DNA from: Victivallales bacterium
GTDB taxonomy: Bacteria > Verrucomicrobiota > Lentisphaeria > Oligosphaerales > Oligosphaeraceae
Length of the DNA stretch: 6,229 nucleotides
NCBI GenBank assembly: GCA_017963875.1
Contig: JAGCTA010000029.1
Coordinates: forward strand, 1 to 6,229
Direction: 5' to 3'
Shown: positions 1-6,024 of the stretch, in pieces
Layout of the letters: every line of letters begins with the position of its first letter
How positions within the stretch are numbered: the first letter of the stretch is position 1
Translations under genes and position numbers: made by a program
The notes under the pieces: model-generated
Told to the model about the DNA's origin: nothing
What the model saw: only the letters and a program-made list of their open reading frames with translations
The model's database searches: none

Positions 1-1407
1 GAAAGTTTCCGTTGCCGTGTCCATGAACCGAAAACATCTGTTGCAGCCGTCATCTGCCTTGTAGAACGGATAGGGGTCAACCATGATGACATCGCCGTAG
101 CCGAGGGAACGCCCCATACTCTCAACGTTGCATTGGACCTGAAACGTCGGATGGAACGGATCAAGCGTCGAAACACGGTAGCGGAAGTCCCTGTAGAACA
201 CATTGTCCTGGATTTCATCGTCAAGATACCAACCAAGAACCGTTGGATGGTGCTTGACGGATTTCACCAGAAAATCGGCGACTTCGACATGCCCCTTGAG
301 GGTCCCAAAGGTGTTCCACGCCTTCGGTCGGATGTCCTTGAGCGAGAAGAGGATTTTGATTCCAAACGCATCCAAATCGTCCAAAGCCTTGAGCACCTGC
401 GCCACGCGTTCCTTTGGATCGTCAGGAGCCTTTTCGCAGCGTTTCCAATGGATGGTGTTGTACGGCATCATGCAGTTGAAGCCCGCTTCTTTCCATGCCT
501 TGAAGTCCTCGATCTTGTCTGTCAGGTTCACATACATTCCCACAGGCATGAACGGCTTGCCATTGAAAATGAGACGCCCCGCCTCATCAACGGTGACGTG
601 ATTGCCCGCCTCGGGCTTCGCGCCCGCAGGCAGCACGCGAAAGAGATTCGACTCTTCCGCCAAATCATCATTACTGCATTTCAGCGTATAGGAATAGTCT
701 CCTGGAATCAAATCAACGTCTTTGAATGACAGCCTGAGGCCTTTGGCCTGCGCTGTGAGGGTTGCAAATGGCTGGTTGTTTCTGGATACATTGAGTATAA
801 ACTCCCTGCCATCCATCGCGATTCCGCCTGTATAAAGCCCGAACACCAAATCCGTCTTGCCTGGTGCGATGGCGAATTTTAACCTTGGAGAAATGATGTC
901 CGCATTGAAGATAGGCTTTGCCTCATAGATGTACGGTCTTGAGAAATACGCCTTACCCGTCGCACCTTTGCGCATGTACAGAAGCATCGTCGGGTTCTTT
1001 GCGTCATCTTTCACCGTCACATAGTCCTCGACCTTTGTCCAGTCCTTCGCGTCCGTTAGTCCTTCGGGCCAGACACCGCCTGCGTATTTTCCCTTGGAAT
1101 CACCGTATTCGATGGCGAAAGTCGCGCCGCCCTTTGTCTTCGGCATTCCAACAGTCTTGACATAGACGCCGACAAGATAGCGCTTACCAGGCTTCAGGCC
1201 AGGCACGCTCACATGGGAGAATTTGTATTCCTCCTTGTCGTAGCGTTCATAGACGAATGCGGGTTCTCCATCAATGCCCGCGCCCTGCTCGACATGCTGT
1301 CGTCCAGGCACCGTAGTCCATTTCGTGATATCAGGTGCGAGATTCGTCTGGGCGAAAGATATCGTGCCTAAGACGCACAGAAAAATGCCCCACAATTGCT
1401 TATTCAT
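1..1407 (-). CDS. Secreted glycosidase-like TIM-barrel protein (paralog 1, C-terminus beyond the window)
   Basis: The frame is open from the ATG at 1405-1407 to base 1 without a stop, giving 469 codons of an expected ~633 by comparison with paralog 2. An AAAGGG ribosome site lies 7 nt before the start. Residues 1-20 form a signal peptide ending FAQ/T, so the product is probably exported. Then come a beta-sandwich, carbohydrate-binding-like region (about 21-165), a second beta domain (about 170-270), and a barrel starting at DEAGRLIFNGKPFMPVGMY. The strand-4-like motif VLGWYLDDE (about 390-398) carries acidic residues where clan GH-A-type glycosidases place the acid/base. The sequence continues through MVDPYPF and stops mid-barrel. 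It aligns with paralog 2 almost without gaps, at roughly three quarters identity by eye. Substrate and catalytic activity are inferred from fold-like motifs only; a non-catalytic role cannot be excluded. Confidence 0.88.
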   Translation of the reverse strand, partial: MNKQLWGIFLCVLGTISFAQTNLAPDITKWTTVPGRQHVEQGAGIDGEPAFVYERYDKEEYKFSHVSVPGLKPGKRYLVGVYVKTVGMPKTKGGATFAIEYGDSKGKYAGGVWPEGLTDAKDWTKVEDYVTVKDDAKNPTMLLYMRKGATGKAYFSRPYIYEAKPIFNADIISPRLKFAIAPGKTDLVFGLYTGGIAMDGREFILNVSRNNQPFATLTAQAKGLRLSFKDVDLIPGDYSYTLKCSNDDLAEESNLFRVLPAGAKPEAGNHVTVDEAGRLIFNGKPFMPVGMYVNLTDKIEDFKAWKEAGFNCMMPYNTIHWKRCEKAPDDPKERVAQVLKALDDLDAFGIKILFSLKDIRPKAWNTFGTLKGHVEVADFLVKSVKHHPTVLGWYLDDEIQDNVFYRDFRYRVSTLDPFHPTFQVQCNVESMGRSLGYGDVIMVDPYPFYKADDGCNRCFRFMDTATETF

Positions 1408-1439
1408 GGTATTTCCCTTTATTGGTTATGTTTTGGACA
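1408..1439 (-). promoter_or_regulatory. Leader and ribosome binding site of paralog 1
   Basis: On the minus strand AAAGGG (1420-1415) stands 7 nt before the ATG at 1407, which supports that start. I see no convincing -10/-35 pair between the hairpin repeat and the start, so the gene may be co-transcribed with paralog 2 through the repeat. Confidence 0.5.
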
Positions 1440-1599
1440 CCGTCGCAACTACCGCCACTTGCGACGGCGGCAGTTAAGCAAGATCAGGTTACACGGCGAC
1501 GGCGAGACGCCGTCGCTACTTCCCCCACTAGCGACGGCGGCAGTTGCGCAAGATCAGGTTGCACGGCGACGGCGAACGCCGTCGCTACTACCGCTTCAC
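1440..1599. repeat. 70-bp tandem repeat, about 2.3 copies, with nested GC hairpins
   Basis: Unit 1 is 1441-1510, unit 2 is 1511-1579, and a partial third starts at 1580 and reaches the stop codon of paralog 2. Units differ by a few substitutions and one indel. Each is built of inverted GCGACGGCG/CGCCGTCGC words. Perfect hairpins: 9-bp stem with 3-nt loop (1496-1504/1508-1516), 9-bp stem with 2-nt loop (1566-1574/1577-1585), 11-bp stem with 10-nt loop (1508-1518/1529-1539), and 9-bp stem (1440-1448/1459-1467). Stems share bases, so alternative folds compete. The pattern resembles REP/BIME or REPIN-type intergenic elements. There is no T-tract, so it is not a classical intrinsic terminator, though it could stabilise or attenuate a transcript running from paralog 2 into paralog 1. 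Confidence 0.85.
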
Positions 1600-3494
1600 T
1601 CAAGGATATCGCCGTCGCAGCCAGCGGCTTCATAGAGATAGCGACCTTCACCGAGGTTCTTCGTCAAGCCATAGCGCGATTTCAGGTTCGGCTGGCCAGG
1701 AATCCTGACCTCCGCCGATGTCTTACCCTCAATGCTTGAGATGACAACCGCGACTTTGCCGTTGGCGGCGAACGACTTCGCAATCACTTCGCCCTCTTTT
1801 GCGGTGACGGCGGCAGTCGGAGCAGTTTCCAGCGACATAATAAATGGTTCGAGGCTGTGGAGCATCTTTGTCAAATCAAGGATATCAGGCCAGCGGTCGA
1901 TACCCGTCCTGTCCTTATGGCGCTTGCAACTGAAATACGTATAGAAGAAGAATCCCTTGGCACCCATTGCCGCCTCAAGCAGCGTGTGGCCGCGCATCTG
2001 TTGCATCGTCGGGAAATAGGTGTCCTTCGCATCCTTGCGGTATTGATACCAGCCGAATGTCTGCGGCACGCCGATGATCGCATTGCCGAAAACATCGTTC
2101 GCCACTTCCATGAACCGACGGCATAAATCACAGCCGTCCTCTGGCTTGTTCTGGAACGGATAGGGGTCCACCATGAAGACGTCGCTGTAGCCGATGGTGC
2201 TGCCCATTGTATGAACGCGGCACTGTACCTGGAACGTCGGATGGTATGGGTCGATTGTGGACACGCGATAGCGGAAGTCCCTGTAGAACGGATTGTCCTC
2301 GATTTCGTCGTTCATGTACCAGCCAAGAACCACGGGATGATATTTGACGGCATTCACGAGCAAATCGACAATAGCGACATCTCCCTGAAGGGTGCCGTAG
2401 GTATCCCAGACGCCAGGATGGATGTCCTTGACGGAGAAGAGGATTTTGATTCCCTGCGCATTGAGGTCGTCCAACGCCTTAATCATCTCGGTGACGCGCG
2501 CCTTCGGGTCGGATGGTGCCTTTTCGCAGCGCTTCCAATAAATAGTATTGTATGGCATCATGCAATTGAAGCCTGACTCCTTCCAGATTTTAAAGTCTTC
2601 AACTTTATCCGTCTGGTTCGCATACATTCCTATTGGCATGAACGGCTTGCCGTTGAGAATGACTCGTCCAGCCTCGTCAACGGTGACATGGTTGCCCTTC
2701 TCGGGCTTCGCCCCCGCAGGCAGAACGCGGAAACGGTTTGATTCTTCATCCAAATCGATATCATTGCATTTCAACGTGAAGGAATAATCGCCAGGCGTGA
2801 AATTCAGGTCCTTGAAGACAAGACGAGTACGCGTTGCCTTGGCATTCTGCGTCGCAAAGAATCGATTTCCCTTATTGATGTTCAGCGTGAAACTCTTTCC
2901 GTCAACATTAAGACCTTCCGTGAATATGCCGAACACCAAATCGGTCTTGCCAGGTGCCATCGAGTATTTCTGCCGTGGAGAAATGATGTCCGAATAGAAG
3001 GCGGGCTTCGCCTCATAGACGTATGGCCTGGAGAAATAGGCTTTGCCCGTCGCCCCCCTGCGCATATATAGGAGCATGGTTGGAACCTTGGCATCTTCCT
3101 TCAGACTCACGTATGCCTCGACCTTCGTCCAATCCTTTGCTTGGGTCAGTCCTTCGGGCCAGACACCACCTGCGTACTTCCTCTTGGAGTCACCATATTC
3201 AATCGCGACAGTCGCGCCACCATGCGTCTTCGGCATTCCGACGGTCTTGACATAGACACCGACAAGGTAGCGCTTTCCAGGCATCATTTTCGGCACGGGC
3301 ACGGAAGTGAACTTGTACTCCTCTTTGTTGGAGCGTTCATAGACGAGCGCTGGTTCGCCGTCGATGCCCGCGCCCTGCTCAATATGCTGCATGCCTGGCA
3401 CATTCGTCCATTTCGTAATATCAGGTGCCAAATTAACCTGAGCGAAGGTTGTTACGCCGATAATGCACAATAGCATGGTCCATAGTTTCTTCAT
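1596..3494 (-). CDS. Secreted glycosidase-like TIM-barrel protein (paralog 2, complete, 632 aa)
   Basis: The open frame extends upstream to an ATG at 3534-3536, but the ATG at 3492-3494 is preferred. It follows a GAAGGA site by 8 nt and begins MKKLWTMLLCIIGVTTFAQ, a standard signal peptide (1-19, cleavage after FAQ). Residues 20-165 look like a beta-sandwich carbohydrate-binding-type domain (GKRYLVGVYVKTVGMP, later TMLLYMRRGATGKAYFSRPY). A second beta domain spans about 170-265 (PGDYSFTLKC). A TIM-barrel-like domain covers about 270-560: NGKPFMPIGMY (281-291), MMPYN (312-316), HPVVLGWYMNDE (386-397), FMVDPYPF (440-447), VPQTFGWY (476-483), GFFFYTYFS (514-522). A short beta C-terminal part ends GCDGDILE. 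N395-D396-E397 is the best candidate for the acid/base region; the nucleophile is not clear. Placement in clan GH-A is inference; no GH family number is assigned. The stop lies inside the hairpin repeat. Confidence 0.9.
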   Translation of the reverse strand: MKKLWTMLLCIIGVTTFAQVNLAPDITKWTNVPGMQHIEQGAGIDGEPALVYERSNKEEYKFTSVPVPKMMPGKRYLVGVYVKTVGMPKTHGGATVAIEYGDSKRKYAGGVWPEGLTQAKDWTKVEAYVSLKEDAKVPTMLLYMRRGATGKAYFSRPYVYEAKPAFYSDIISPRQKYSMAPGKTDLVFGIFTEGLNVDGKSFTLNINKGNRFFATQNAKATRTRLVFKDLNFTPGDYSFTLKCNDIDLDEESNRFRVLPAGAKPEKGNHVTVDEAGRVILNGKPFMPIGMYANQTDKVEDFKIWKESGFNCMMPYNTIYWKRCEKAPSDPKARVTEMIKALDDLNAQGIKILFSVKDIHPGVWDTYGTLQGDVAIVDLLVNAVKYHPVVLGWYMNDEIEDNPFYRDFRYRVSTIDPYHPTFQVQCRVHTMGSTIGYSDVFMVDPYPFQNKPEDGCDLCRRFMEVANDVFGNAIIGVPQTFGWYQYRKDAKDTYFPTMQQMRGHTLLEAAMGAKGFFFYTYFSCKRHKDRTGIDRWPDILDLTKMLHSLEPFIMSLETAPTAAVTAKEGEVIAKSFAANGKVAVVISSIEGKTSAEVRIPGQPNLKSRYGLTKNLGEGRYLYEAAGCDGDILE

Positions 3495-3502
3495 CTTTCT
3501 TT

Positions 3503-3508
3503 TCCTTC
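3503..3508 (-). promoter_or_regulatory. Ribosome binding site deciding the start of paralog 2
   Basis: GAAGGA on the minus strand, 8 nt before the ATG at 3494. It favours this start over the in-frame ATG 14 codons upstream, which would place a basic segment (NPRRKRK) before the signal peptide. Confidence 0.7.
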
Positions 3509-3562
3509 TTGGGTTGAATTTGAAACATATTTGCAAAAAAGACTTGTTTTAATCAAACGACT

Positions 3563-3793
3563 TCATTCAAGAACATCACCATCGCACCCAGCCGCACCGA
3601 AATGGTATCCGTCTGGATGACATACATTCCGATAGGCATGAACGGCTTGCCGTTGAGTATGATACGCCCTGCGTCATCCACACTAACGTAGTTGCCCTTC
3701 TCTGGCTTTGCATCCTTTGGCAGCACATCATATGAATACTTTACATCTTGTCCAGAAAAAAATCCAGTACCAATACGACTAGATATTAAACAT
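3563..3793 (-). pseudogene. Deletion-fusion relic of a third TIM-barrel paralog
   Basis: Two separate pieces of the paralog family are joined here. About 3606-3735 reads, with scattered changes, as the linker and first barrel strand: VLPKDAKPEKGN, then DDAGRIILNGKPFMPIGMY, then QTD. At about 3605 homology jumps to the extreme C-terminus in another frame: GAAGCDGDVLE followed by TGA at 3563-3565, matching EAAGCDGDILE-stop of paralog 2. Nearly the whole barrel, about 320 residues, is missing. Read straight through, the first frame continues past the junction to a different stop near 3553. The stretch 3736-3793 (IGTGFFSGQDVKYSY) is open in frame with the first piece but has no clear match in the other two copies. 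No start, signal peptide or ribosome site is left, so a functional product is unlikely. Confidence 0.85.
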
Positions 3794-3964
3794 CTATTGC
3801 TTTCTCGCCAGCCATTCACGGAAGAAAGGATTTGAAAATTGATATACATCCTTCTTCTTGAAAATCACGCGATCCGCCATCAGCCTTTCAAGGGCGCGGT
3901 GGATGGAACTGGCAGGTTTTCCGACCTTGGAAATGAAATCGACAGAAAACGGCTCGAAAGTATG
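3794..3964 (-). pseudogene. C-terminal remnant of an AAA/archaeal-type ATPase
   Basis: A minus-strand frame of 56 codons ends at TAG (3794-3796) and is closed upstream by TAG (3965-3967). It reads FISKVGKPASSIHRALERLM, then ADRVIFKKKDVYQFSNPFF, then REWLARKQ. This resembles the C-terminal winged helix of ATPases of the ATPase_2/archaeal ATPase type, where an S-S-x-x-R-A-L recognition helix, a basic wing and a final D/NPFFREWL element recur. The P-loop and all of the ATPase core are absent. There is no ATG start or ribosome site. The cut end coincides with the plus-strand -10 box at 3963-3971, so the break lies exactly where the next transcription unit begins. Family assignment rests on recognised pattern, not on alignment. 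Confidence 0.65.
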
Positions 3965-3971
3965 CTATAAT
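3963..3971 (+). promoter_or_regulatory. Perfect extended -10 promoter element (TGCTATAAT)
   Basis: TGC plus the consensus hexamer TATAAT matches the sigma-70 extended -10. The -35 region (about 3943-3948, CAGAAA) is weak, as is common for extended -10 promoters. It points toward the DUF4160/DUF2442 pair and would give a leader of about 150 nt. Confidence 0.5.
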
Positions 3972-4005
3972 TTCGCACTTTTGCCAATCGCATTTTTGCG
4001 AAATT
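3969..4005. repeat. 9-bp inverted repeat overlapping the -10 box (possible operator)
   Basis: AATTTCGCA (3969-3977) is the exact inverse complement of TGCGAAATT (3997-4005), with 19 nt between. The right arm also forms a 5-bp hairpin TCGCA-TTTT-TGCGA (3988-4001) followed by a T-rich run. The first arm shares bases with the -10 hexamer, a typical place for a repressor site. Alternatively the right-hand hairpin is a weak terminator or attenuator. Confidence 0.4.
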
Positions 4006-4078
4006 TCTTTTTAGTTTAATCCACCACAACATATCGAATGTCAAGTGCCATTCGTCTGTTGTTTTTCTTATTGCCCCC

Positions 4079-4106
4079 TTGAAAAGCCATCGTTGGGTTT
4101 TATATT
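4079..4106 (+). promoter_or_regulatory. Second promoter candidate upstream of DUF4160
   Basis: TTGAAA (4079-4084), a 16-nt spacer and TATATT (4101-4106) give a reasonable sigma-70-type match. The start point would lie just before the ribosome site AAGGAG (4116-4121). It may act with or instead of the extended -10 box at 3963. Confidence 0.4.
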
Positions 4107-4127
4107 AAACATGACAAGGAGTTTTCA

Positions 4128-4367
4128 ATGCCATTTCTTTTTCGATACAGAGAGTTCATCATACGGTTTTGGTACAGTTTTAAGGAAAGGCGATGACATG
4201 TTCACACCATCAGTTCTGATGCGAACATCAAGATCTGGCTGGAACCTGTAATTGAAGTCGCCAACATAAAAGGAAGTGTAAATCCATCATTCATCAATGA
4301 GATTCTGAAGGAGGTTAAAAGGGATGAACAACTTTGCAAAGATGCTTGGGATGCCCATCTCGGCTGA
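4128..4367 (+). pseudogene. DUF4160 gene interrupted by one in-frame TGA
   Basis: The ATG at 4128 follows AAGGAG (4116-4121) by 6 nt. The first 22 codons read MPFLFRYREFIIRFWYSF then KERR, the usual DUF4160 opening (MPxxxRYxxFxxxFYS). TGA at 4194-4196 interrupts. The same frame resumes at once with HVHTISSDANIKIWLEPV and runs 56 codons to TGA at 4365-4367, ending DAWDAHLG. H-V-H and K-I-W-L-E-P are family hallmarks, and the final W-x-x-x-x-G is typical. Total length with the stop read through is 79 codons, normal for the family. A single nonsense change, with both halves otherwise preserved, suggests recent inactivation; a sequencing error or readthrough is possible. The last 44 nt overlap the DUF2442 gene in another frame. 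DUF4160 and DUF2442 genes are often paired; a toxin-antitoxin-like role has been suspected but is not shown here. Confidence 0.78.
4308..4314 (+). promoter_or_regulatory. Ribosome binding site of the DUF2442 gene, inside the DUF4160 frame
   Basis: AAGGAGG, 9 nt before the ATG at 4324. It lies within the C-terminal codons of the interrupted DUF4160 gene, so DUF2442 can be translated independently of the upstream stop. Confidence 0.65.
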
Positions 4368-4734
4368 TACGACATGCTTTATCGGTTCATTTCCTAATGG
4401 TATAGCAGTGGTAGTCAATGGAAAGGAGTATTTTCTGCGTTTTTCGGATTTTCCATGGTTCGAGTACTGCAGCACAGTTGAATTGCGGGATGTCACATCC
4501 GATCGTTGGGGAGTCTACTGGAATTCTGTAGACATTGATTTGTCAATAGAATCAATAGAGAATCCAGAACGCTTTCCCGAAAAGATATCCGTTGCGGCCT
4601 GGCTCAAGGCGCGCCAGCGCAATGCGGCGAAGATGCTTGGAAGCATCAAATCTGCCAAAAAGGCTGCGGCCAGTCGTGAAAACGGCAGTAAAGGCGGACG
4701 TCCCAGAAAAAGCATCACACCAGCGATGGCGTGA
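4324..4734 (+). CDS. DUF2442 domain protein with basic C-terminal tail
   Basis: 136 residues; the start is supported by AAGGAGG 9 nt upstream. Residues about 26-78 carry the DUF2442 pattern: GIAVVVNGKEYFLRFSDFPW, then ST-VELRDVTSD, then WGVYWNSVDIDLSIESI. The usual family core is 70-90 residues. Here an extra tail (about 90-136) is rich in lysine, arginine and alanine and ends in SRENGSKGGRPRK, a basic motif that could bind nucleic acid. The gene overlaps the DUF4160 gene by 44 nt, so the pair forms one transcription unit. The arrangement (small partner, overlapping small gene with a basic tail, promoter with an inverted repeat) is toxin-antitoxin-like; which member would be the antitoxin, if any, cannot be told. 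No biochemical function is established from this sequence. Confidence 0.85.
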   Translation: MNNFAKMLGMPISADTTCFIGSFPNGIAVVVNGKEYFLRFSDFPWFEYCSTVELRDVTSDRWGVYWNSVDIDLSIESIENPERFPEKISVAAWLKARQRNAAKMLGSIKSAKKAAASRENGSKGGRPRKSITPAMA

Positions 4735-4780
4735 CATTCTAAGTTGCAATTGAGCATTCTCCATCTTGTAATCACTATTA

Positions 4781-4810
4781 TAAACTATGCGAAAACTCAA
4801 AACAGACATC
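4781..4810 (+). repeat. Left copy of a 30-bp direct repeat (oxidoreductase start)
   Basis: TAAACT plus ATGCGAAAACTCAAAAC and GACATC recurs at 6200-6229 with two mismatches (4786 T/C and 4804 A/T). The right copy reaches the window edge, so the repeat is probably longer. The two copies bracket RhuM and the neighbouring gene scraps. Confidence 0.85.
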
Positions 4811-4846
4811 TGCGTTGCGGGCGGAGGGGCGGGCGGTTTCAGCGCG
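4787..4846 (+). pseudogene. Truncated 5' end of an FAD-dependent oxidoreductase
   Basis: The ATG at 4787-4789 opens a frame reading MRKLKTDICVAGGGAGGFSA. The run G-G-G-A-G-G is the dinucleotide-binding GxGxxG loop at the end of a first beta strand, as in FAD-dependent oxidoreductases. A full member would continue with a helix (A-I-A-A-A-R-like) and several hundred residues. Instead, from about codon 21 the frame reads GKRQNGSWTPSTRL and stops at TGA 4889-4891. No strong ribosome site precedes it. The same first eight codons appear at 6206. It is a broken copy, produced by insertion, by recombination between paralogs, or by deletion. Confidence 0.75.
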
Positions 4847-4956
4847 GGCAAACGGCAGAACGGCTCATGGACGCCATCAACAAGGCTGTGATTCTCGCCA
4901 CGACGCAGGAACAATTTTCAACCGCAGAGCCTAGCGAAGAACAGAAGGAGACATAA
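4847..4956 (+). pseudogene. Unidentified gene tail directly upstream of RhuM
   Basis: In the frame one base off from the oxidoreductase stub, codons from about 4849 read QTAERLMDAINKAVILATTQ, then EQFSTAEPSEEQKET, ending TAA at 4954-4956. It has helix-like, acidic-tail composition and looks like the C-terminus of a real protein whose front is missing. I do not recognise the family. Its last codons contain the AAGGAG ribosome site of RhuM, and only one base separates its stop from the RhuM start. That spacing is typical of an operon, so the parent gene probably sat upstream of RhuM before the rearrangement. An internal ATG at 4867 could give a 29-residue peptide, which I do not consider a gene. 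Confidence 0.35.
4945..4950 (+). promoter_or_regulatory. Ribosome binding site of RhuM
   Basis: AAGGAG, 7 nt before the ATG at 4958, embedded in the last codons of the preceding gene tail. It fixes the RhuM start. Confidence 0.75.
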
Positions 4957-4957
4957 G

Positions 4958-6010
4958 ATGAAGAGTGACAAGGGGAAACGAGAATTGGAGCCACAGAAAT
5001 CGTCTGCGGCGCAGTTCCTGACGTACATCGCATCAACAGGCGAGGGCAATGAGAAGTTTGAAATCCGCTATGAAGACGAGAACATCTGGATGAGCCAGAA
5101 AATGCTCGCGGCGGTGTATAGCGTAGAAGTGCCGAACATCACCTACCACCTCCGCAAACTCTTCGAGGATGCAGAACTGGAGAAGAGTTCAGTTGTTAAA
5201 GAAATTTTAATAACTGCCAACGACGGTAAGAATTACCGTGTCAATCACTACAATCTTCAGGTCATCATCGCCCTTGGATTCAAAATCGACAACGAACGGG
5301 CTGTGCAGTTCAGGAAGTGGGCGAACCGAATCGTCGGAGACTACACCATCCGTGGCTATGTGTTAGATAAGGAGCGCTTCAAGAAAGGCTCTCCTCTTTC
5401 AAGCGAGTACTTTGAGCATTTGCTTGAAGATATTCGTGAAATTCGCCTCAGCGAACGCAAGTTCTATCAGAAAGTCACGGACCTTTATGCCACGGCAGTT
5501 GACTATGATGGGACTTCTCTCCGAACACGCCGCTTCTTTGCCACTGTCCAGAACAAAATGCATCGGGCTGTAAACGGTCTATCTGCCGCACAGATTATCT
5601 ACTCTCGTGCCAATGCCGAAAAGGAACACATGGGACTGACCTCCTGGGAGCAGGCACCGCTCGGCAAGATTCGGAAGAGCGATGTCGTGGTAGCGAAGAA
5701 CTACCTCACGGAGGACGAACTGGAGATGCTCGAACGGATGGTCAACGCCTATCTTGAATTTGCCGAAAACCGCGCAAAATTCCACATTCCAATGACCATG
5801 GAGGATTGGGAAAAGCGTCTCGACAAGTTCATTTCAATTTGGGATGGCCCTATTACACAGGAACAGGTGGAGAATGTCACTGCAGAAATTGCGCAAAGCC
5901 ATGCGGAATCCGAATTCGAGAAGTACCGTGTCGTCCAAGACAGGCTCTTCATGAGCGACTACGACCGCTATCTCCTTGCTCTTGAACAAGAAATCAACAA
6001 GCAAAAGTGA
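4958..6010 (+). CDS. rhuM: RhuM family protein
   Basis: 350 residues, close to the family's usual length, with an optimal ribosome site. After a polar N-terminus (1-18), residues 33-140 form the conserved N-terminal region. NIWMSQKMLAAVYSVEVPNI (42-61) is a helix-turn-helix-like segment (usual form xVWLTQxQxAELF), followed by FEDAELEKSSVVKE (69-82), DGKNYRVNHYNLQVIIALGF (89-108) and RAVQFRKWANRIVGDYTIRG (114-133). The second half carries the RhuM hallmark RFFATVQNKMHRAVNG (192-207), AAQIIYSRANAEKEHMGLTS (210-229) and NYLTEDELEMLERMV (248-262). The name comes from a gene of Salmonella pathogenicity island 3; the molecular role is unresolved, with DNA binding plausible from the N-terminus. RhuM genes often sit in type I restriction-modification loci, which fits the HsdM-like scrap just downstream. 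The frame is intact among broken neighbours. Confidence 0.95.
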   Translation: MKSDKGKRELEPQKSSAAQFLTYIASTGEGNEKFEIRYEDENIWMSQKMLAAVYSVEVPNITYHLRKLFEDAELEKSSVVKEILITANDGKNYRVNHYNLQVIIALGFKIDNERAVQFRKWANRIVGDYTIRGYVLDKERFKKGSPLSSEYFEHLLEDIREIRLSERKFYQKVTDLYATAVDYDGTSLRTRRFFATVQNKMHRAVNGLSAAQIIYSRANAEKEHMGLTSWEQAPLGKIRKSDVVVAKNYLTEDELEMLERMVNAYLEFAENRAKFHIPMTMEDWEKRLDKFISIWDGPITQEQVENVTAEIAQSHAESEFEKYRVVQDRLFMSDYDRYLLALEQEINKQK

Positions 6011-6024
6011 AGATGCATGACTAG

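Noticed and set aside
133..729. Long plus-strand open frame (198 codons) opposite paralog 1
   Set aside because: It is antisense to a continuous minus-strand frame that matches paralog 2 residue by residue; the plus-strand frame has no recognisable motif or ribosome site.
1440..1599. CRISPR array
   Set aside because: Units are adjacent without unique spacers, only 2.3 copies exist, and the whole unit including the middle is repeated; no cas genes nearby.
2211..2576. Plus-strand open frame opposite paralog 2
   Set aside because: It is the same antisense shadow as the one opposite paralog 1, arising because both genes share codon patterns; no independent evidence of coding.
3971..4105. Minus-strand stop-free stretch reading ...TDEWHLTFDMLWWIKLKRN...
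   Set aside because: It looks protein-like but I cannot match it to a family, it has no start signal, and it overlaps the regulatory region of the plus-strand pair. Could be a remnant; not supportable.
4194..4196. In-frame TGA in DUF4160 as selenocysteine or a recoded codon
   Set aside because: TGA serves as a normal stop for other genes in the window, the position is not a redox site in this family, and I see no clear selenocysteine-type hairpin after it. A nonsense change is simpler.
4744..4956. A complete 70-residue gene starting at 4744
   Set aside because: Its first part is an off-frame reading of the oxidoreductase start; only the part after about 4847 looks like genuine coding sequence, so the whole is a chimera of two remnants.
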